A stretch of 64,000 nt of DNA, from positions 524,556 through 588,555 of the forward strand of contig CAJHNH020007057.1 of NCBI GenBank assembly GCA_905116865.2, written 5' to 3'. Of the stretch, positions 36,061-64,000 are shown piece by piece (the first letter of the stretch is position 1; each line of letters starts with the position of its first letter). A model generated the notes under the pieces. That model searched no databases. It saw only the letters and a program-made list of their open reading frames with translations, and had not been told where the DNA came from. The position numbers and the translations under genes are program-made. This DNA is from Candidula unifasciata. Taxonomy: Eukaryota > Mollusca > Gastropoda > Stylommatophora > Geomitridae.

Positions 36061-36267
36061 TATAGCCACACATAAAAAAAGAAGGAATCTAAAAAAAACA
36101 CAATCGAAAAAAATAAAGACAAATAATCATCGTATAACATTATGTGTAAACTATTGCAAAAAGAAACACAGAATTTTCGTTTAACATTGTGTGTAAATAA
36201 TGCACACTATAGACAACAGCAACATGATCTTAAAGCAACAACAAAGTATCGTGTTTATGTTTATATT

Positions 36268-36640
36268 CAACGGATCAACATTCTGGCACACGGATGTAAC
36301 CTAAGTGCTCCGATTTCCTTCTAACTCAAGACAGAGCTCCGTTCTACGTCTAACTCAAGGCTGAGTTTGAAGAATCTCAGCGCAATGCACGAACTCCGTT
36401 GCACCAGCTAGGATCCTGAAATAGCCGTTAGGCTACTCTTTTTCGACTTTAAACTGCCGAGGGATTTTTTTTAACGTGCGCAACAATACATATGGGCGTC
36501 CGATCTCACTACCCAGAGACCAAGGGAAATTACAAGAAGTCCAAGTGAAACAAATCCCAGCTTTCACCGAGGCTTGAACCGGAGACCTTCACCACTCGGG
36601 GCGGATGCCATACGCCGAGACCACCCAGTTCCCTAGCAAC
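36268..36640 (-). mobile_element. SINE-D, near full length
   Basis: Minus-strand head GGTCTCGGCGTATGGCATC with B box GGTTCAAGCCTCGG near 36570. The body ends at CGGATCAACATTCTGGCAC. Confidence 0.85.
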
Positions 36641-37385
36641 AACGAAGTTCAAAGGTCAACAATCAGAAATGGGAATTAGTAACCATGGAAACGAATTGTC
36701 CCAGGAAATCTGCAGAAGTGACCATGCACAATAAAGTCATGCACGAGGTTAGAAAATAAACTGCCTATTGCCAGTAAAGAAAGTAAATAAAATAAACTGA
36801 CATCCTAAAGCAGTGATCTACGAGTATTTTCAGGTTCTGCCTCTCTTGAGTATATGGCAAAACCCTCTATGCTACATCACCCCCACCCCTCCTTTCCCCT
36901 TTTTTCCCCACCAACCCTACATTAAATCAAAATGTGATTAGAAAAGCAAGAACAATCAATAGCACTGTTAATAAGAGGTTGGAGAAAAACATGCACACAA
37001 AATAAAATGTCAAATGACAAAAAAAAAAACCAAAAACAATCACCACAGATTTGTAATTTAGTGTCCAAATATCCACGTTATTGCCGATAGCATTTTCTCA
37101 TGATGATATTTGCTACTTTTGGTCTGAGATTGGATAAGGCACAAACTACATCACTCTCCACATCAAGCTAGCAACACTATTTTGTTTTCATGACTGTTAA
37201 TGCTAAAAATCCAGATCATAACAAGTACAAATGCACTGAATATAAACATTGCTTGAAGCCCTCTAACATACCCTCCCCCACACAACACCCTAGGGAGGCA
37301 CGGCCCCCACAACACCCCAGACAGGCACGGCCCCCTCCTATCAGTCTGGAGATCACCGATGTAGATAGCATGACTTGTGATGTTG
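36641..37385. other. No gene recognised
   Basis: AT-rich unique-looking sequence with a short GGCACGGCCCC duplication near 37300. Confidence 0.35.
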
Positions 37386-37389
37386 TCCC

Positions 37390-37615
37390 ACACAAGGCCC
37401 ACACACACATAAACACTCACAAACATACTCACACCCACTTACACACACACACATTCCCTCACACACACACACACCCACCCACATACACACCCACCCACAT
37501 ACATATATATACACACACTCACTCACATACACACTCACACACACACTCACACACATACACTCACACACACCCACACATACACACACATGCGCACACACAC
37601 AAAACAAACTATATA
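37390..37615. repeat. (CA)n-rich tract
   Basis: Imperfect CACA/CACTCA repeats over about 220 bp. The long ORFs on both strands are artefacts. Confidence 0.93.
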
Positions 37616-37719
37616 ACTATTTAAAAATAAACAGAGTAAAAGACACTTTTCAGGCCACAGACTCATCAAGCATACGGTGCCCGACACACACTGTTATAGA
37701 TCAACTGGCAGTCGATGGC

Positions 37720-37830
37720 TGATGTGGTCCCCAGCAGACTGGCTGCGTTTATTTCTCCATGACATTACCTAGTACCCTTTTTAGACGAGGTCGACCAGCC
37801 AACCAAAGTCCATTTTGAACTCTTTCAGTG
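37720..37830 (-). mobile_element. SINE-B, highly diverged
   Basis: GATGTGGTCCCCAGCA, then TACCTAGTACCC and GAGGTCGACCAGCCAACC resemble the SINE-B middle. Confidence 0.4.
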
Positions 37831-37879
37831 CCACAGGGTCATAGCTAAGTTCAACGCAGTTACAATTGGTAATCACGGT

Positions 37880-37970
37880 TACCCGTGATCTCATAGGTAT
37901 ATCTTACGGGTATATCTCATTTGTATATCTCATGGGTATATCTCATTGATATACCACTTTCAGAAAGGCC
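37880..37970. repeat. Short GGTATATCTCAT repeats
   Basis: Four or five imperfect copies of a 15-17 bp TATATCTCATGGG unit. Confidence 0.75.
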
Positions 37971-38099
37971 AAATATACAACCCCTGCAGGAAACAAAATA
38001 TGTTTACAGAGTTCCACGGAGTCAGTCACTAAACATAAGATATAAAAACGTATATAACATGATGAATGATACACATAATTAATACATAGTCTATCATAG

Positions 38100-38105
38100 T
38101 TTATT
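38100..38105 (-). promoter_or_regulatory. Candidate polyadenylation signal AATAAA
   Basis: A canonical AATAAA on the minus strand lies 200 nt past the stop of the nine-exon gene. It is the first clean hexamer I see downstream. Confidence 0.5.
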
Positions 38106-38304
38106 GTTTGGGATAGAAAGAGTTTTTAACAAATCAATCAGTCTTGATGCCGACTCGAAACTAAGATCTTCAAGCTAGCAGGGAAGTGTCTGTCTAAATT
38201 GCTCCAAAACAAGTATTATATCTATGTCTAAATGTTGGCAATTTAGAAAAGGCAATGTCTACTTCAGGGCAGATGAGAACAAGCGAAGCCAGGCTCCTTC
38301 CACT

Positions 38305-63995
<25,691 letters not shown>

Positions 63996-64000
63996 TCCCT

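Noticed and set aside
37163..37624. His/Thr-rich 144-codon ORF and Val/Cys-rich minus-strand ORF
   Set aside because: Derived from the (CA)n-rich tract.

Overview
This is animal nuclear DNA, most likely from a gastropod mollusc. It contains a spliced gene with standard GT/AG introns, a eukaryotic tRNA-Gln with a poly-T terminator, several tRNA-derived SINE families, decayed non-LTR retrotransposon tails, hAT-type MITEs and very long micro- and minisatellites. The mollusc assignment is an inference from the repeat types and from the gene family. I cannot name a species.

Right part (about 38.1-64.0 kb, minus strand): one large gene. I assembled nine exons by matching splice sites and reading phase: 63995-63865, 61446-61167, 59512-59319, 56855-56762, 53397-52626, 50539-50322, 47759-47499, 44216-43972 and 41455-38305. 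All eight junctions are phase-compatible. The joined frame is 5346 nt (1781 codons plus stop), and an AATAAA lies about 200 nt past the stop. The start lies 5 nt inside the window edge, so the 5' end may be incomplete. The protein reads as two NERD-like (nuclease-related) modules, the first without its catalytic residues, followed by an SF1/UvrD-type P-loop helicase-like ATPase. The two helicase halves are separated by a long insert that carries an internal duplication and six short KRLxEKY repeats. Its introns are packed with repeats, including a roughly 0.5 kb GAA tract (sense orientation) in intron 1 and a 1.45 kb 17-bp minisatellite in intron 6.

Left part (1-38 kb): no convincing protein-coding gene, only a tRNA-Gln(CTG) at 29630-29701, a few unrecognised ORFs and dense repeats. 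The repeat families, named here for convenience, are as follows. SINE-A is the most abundant and has a CGTAAGAGTCGACTAA core and a (GAA)n tail. SINE-B, C, D, E and H have tRNA-like heads. Repeat-F is a short dispersed repeat. LINE 3' ends come from at least three lineages, one with an RNase H domain. There are hAT MITEs (two resembling the SPIN family), long foldback elements and a MITE family with a TGACGTCA-bearing terminal repeat.

Tandem arrays: 31 bp at 7.8-8.5 kb, 32 bp at 15.9-16.6 kb, 57 bp at 21.6-22.6 kb, 57 bp at 35.4-36.1 kb, 36 bp at 46.0-46.4 kb, 17 bp at 48.7-50.1 kb, and a 745-bp stepwise tetranucleotide tract at 32.07-32.81 kb. Where an array period is a multiple of 3, long open frames appear that need not be genes.
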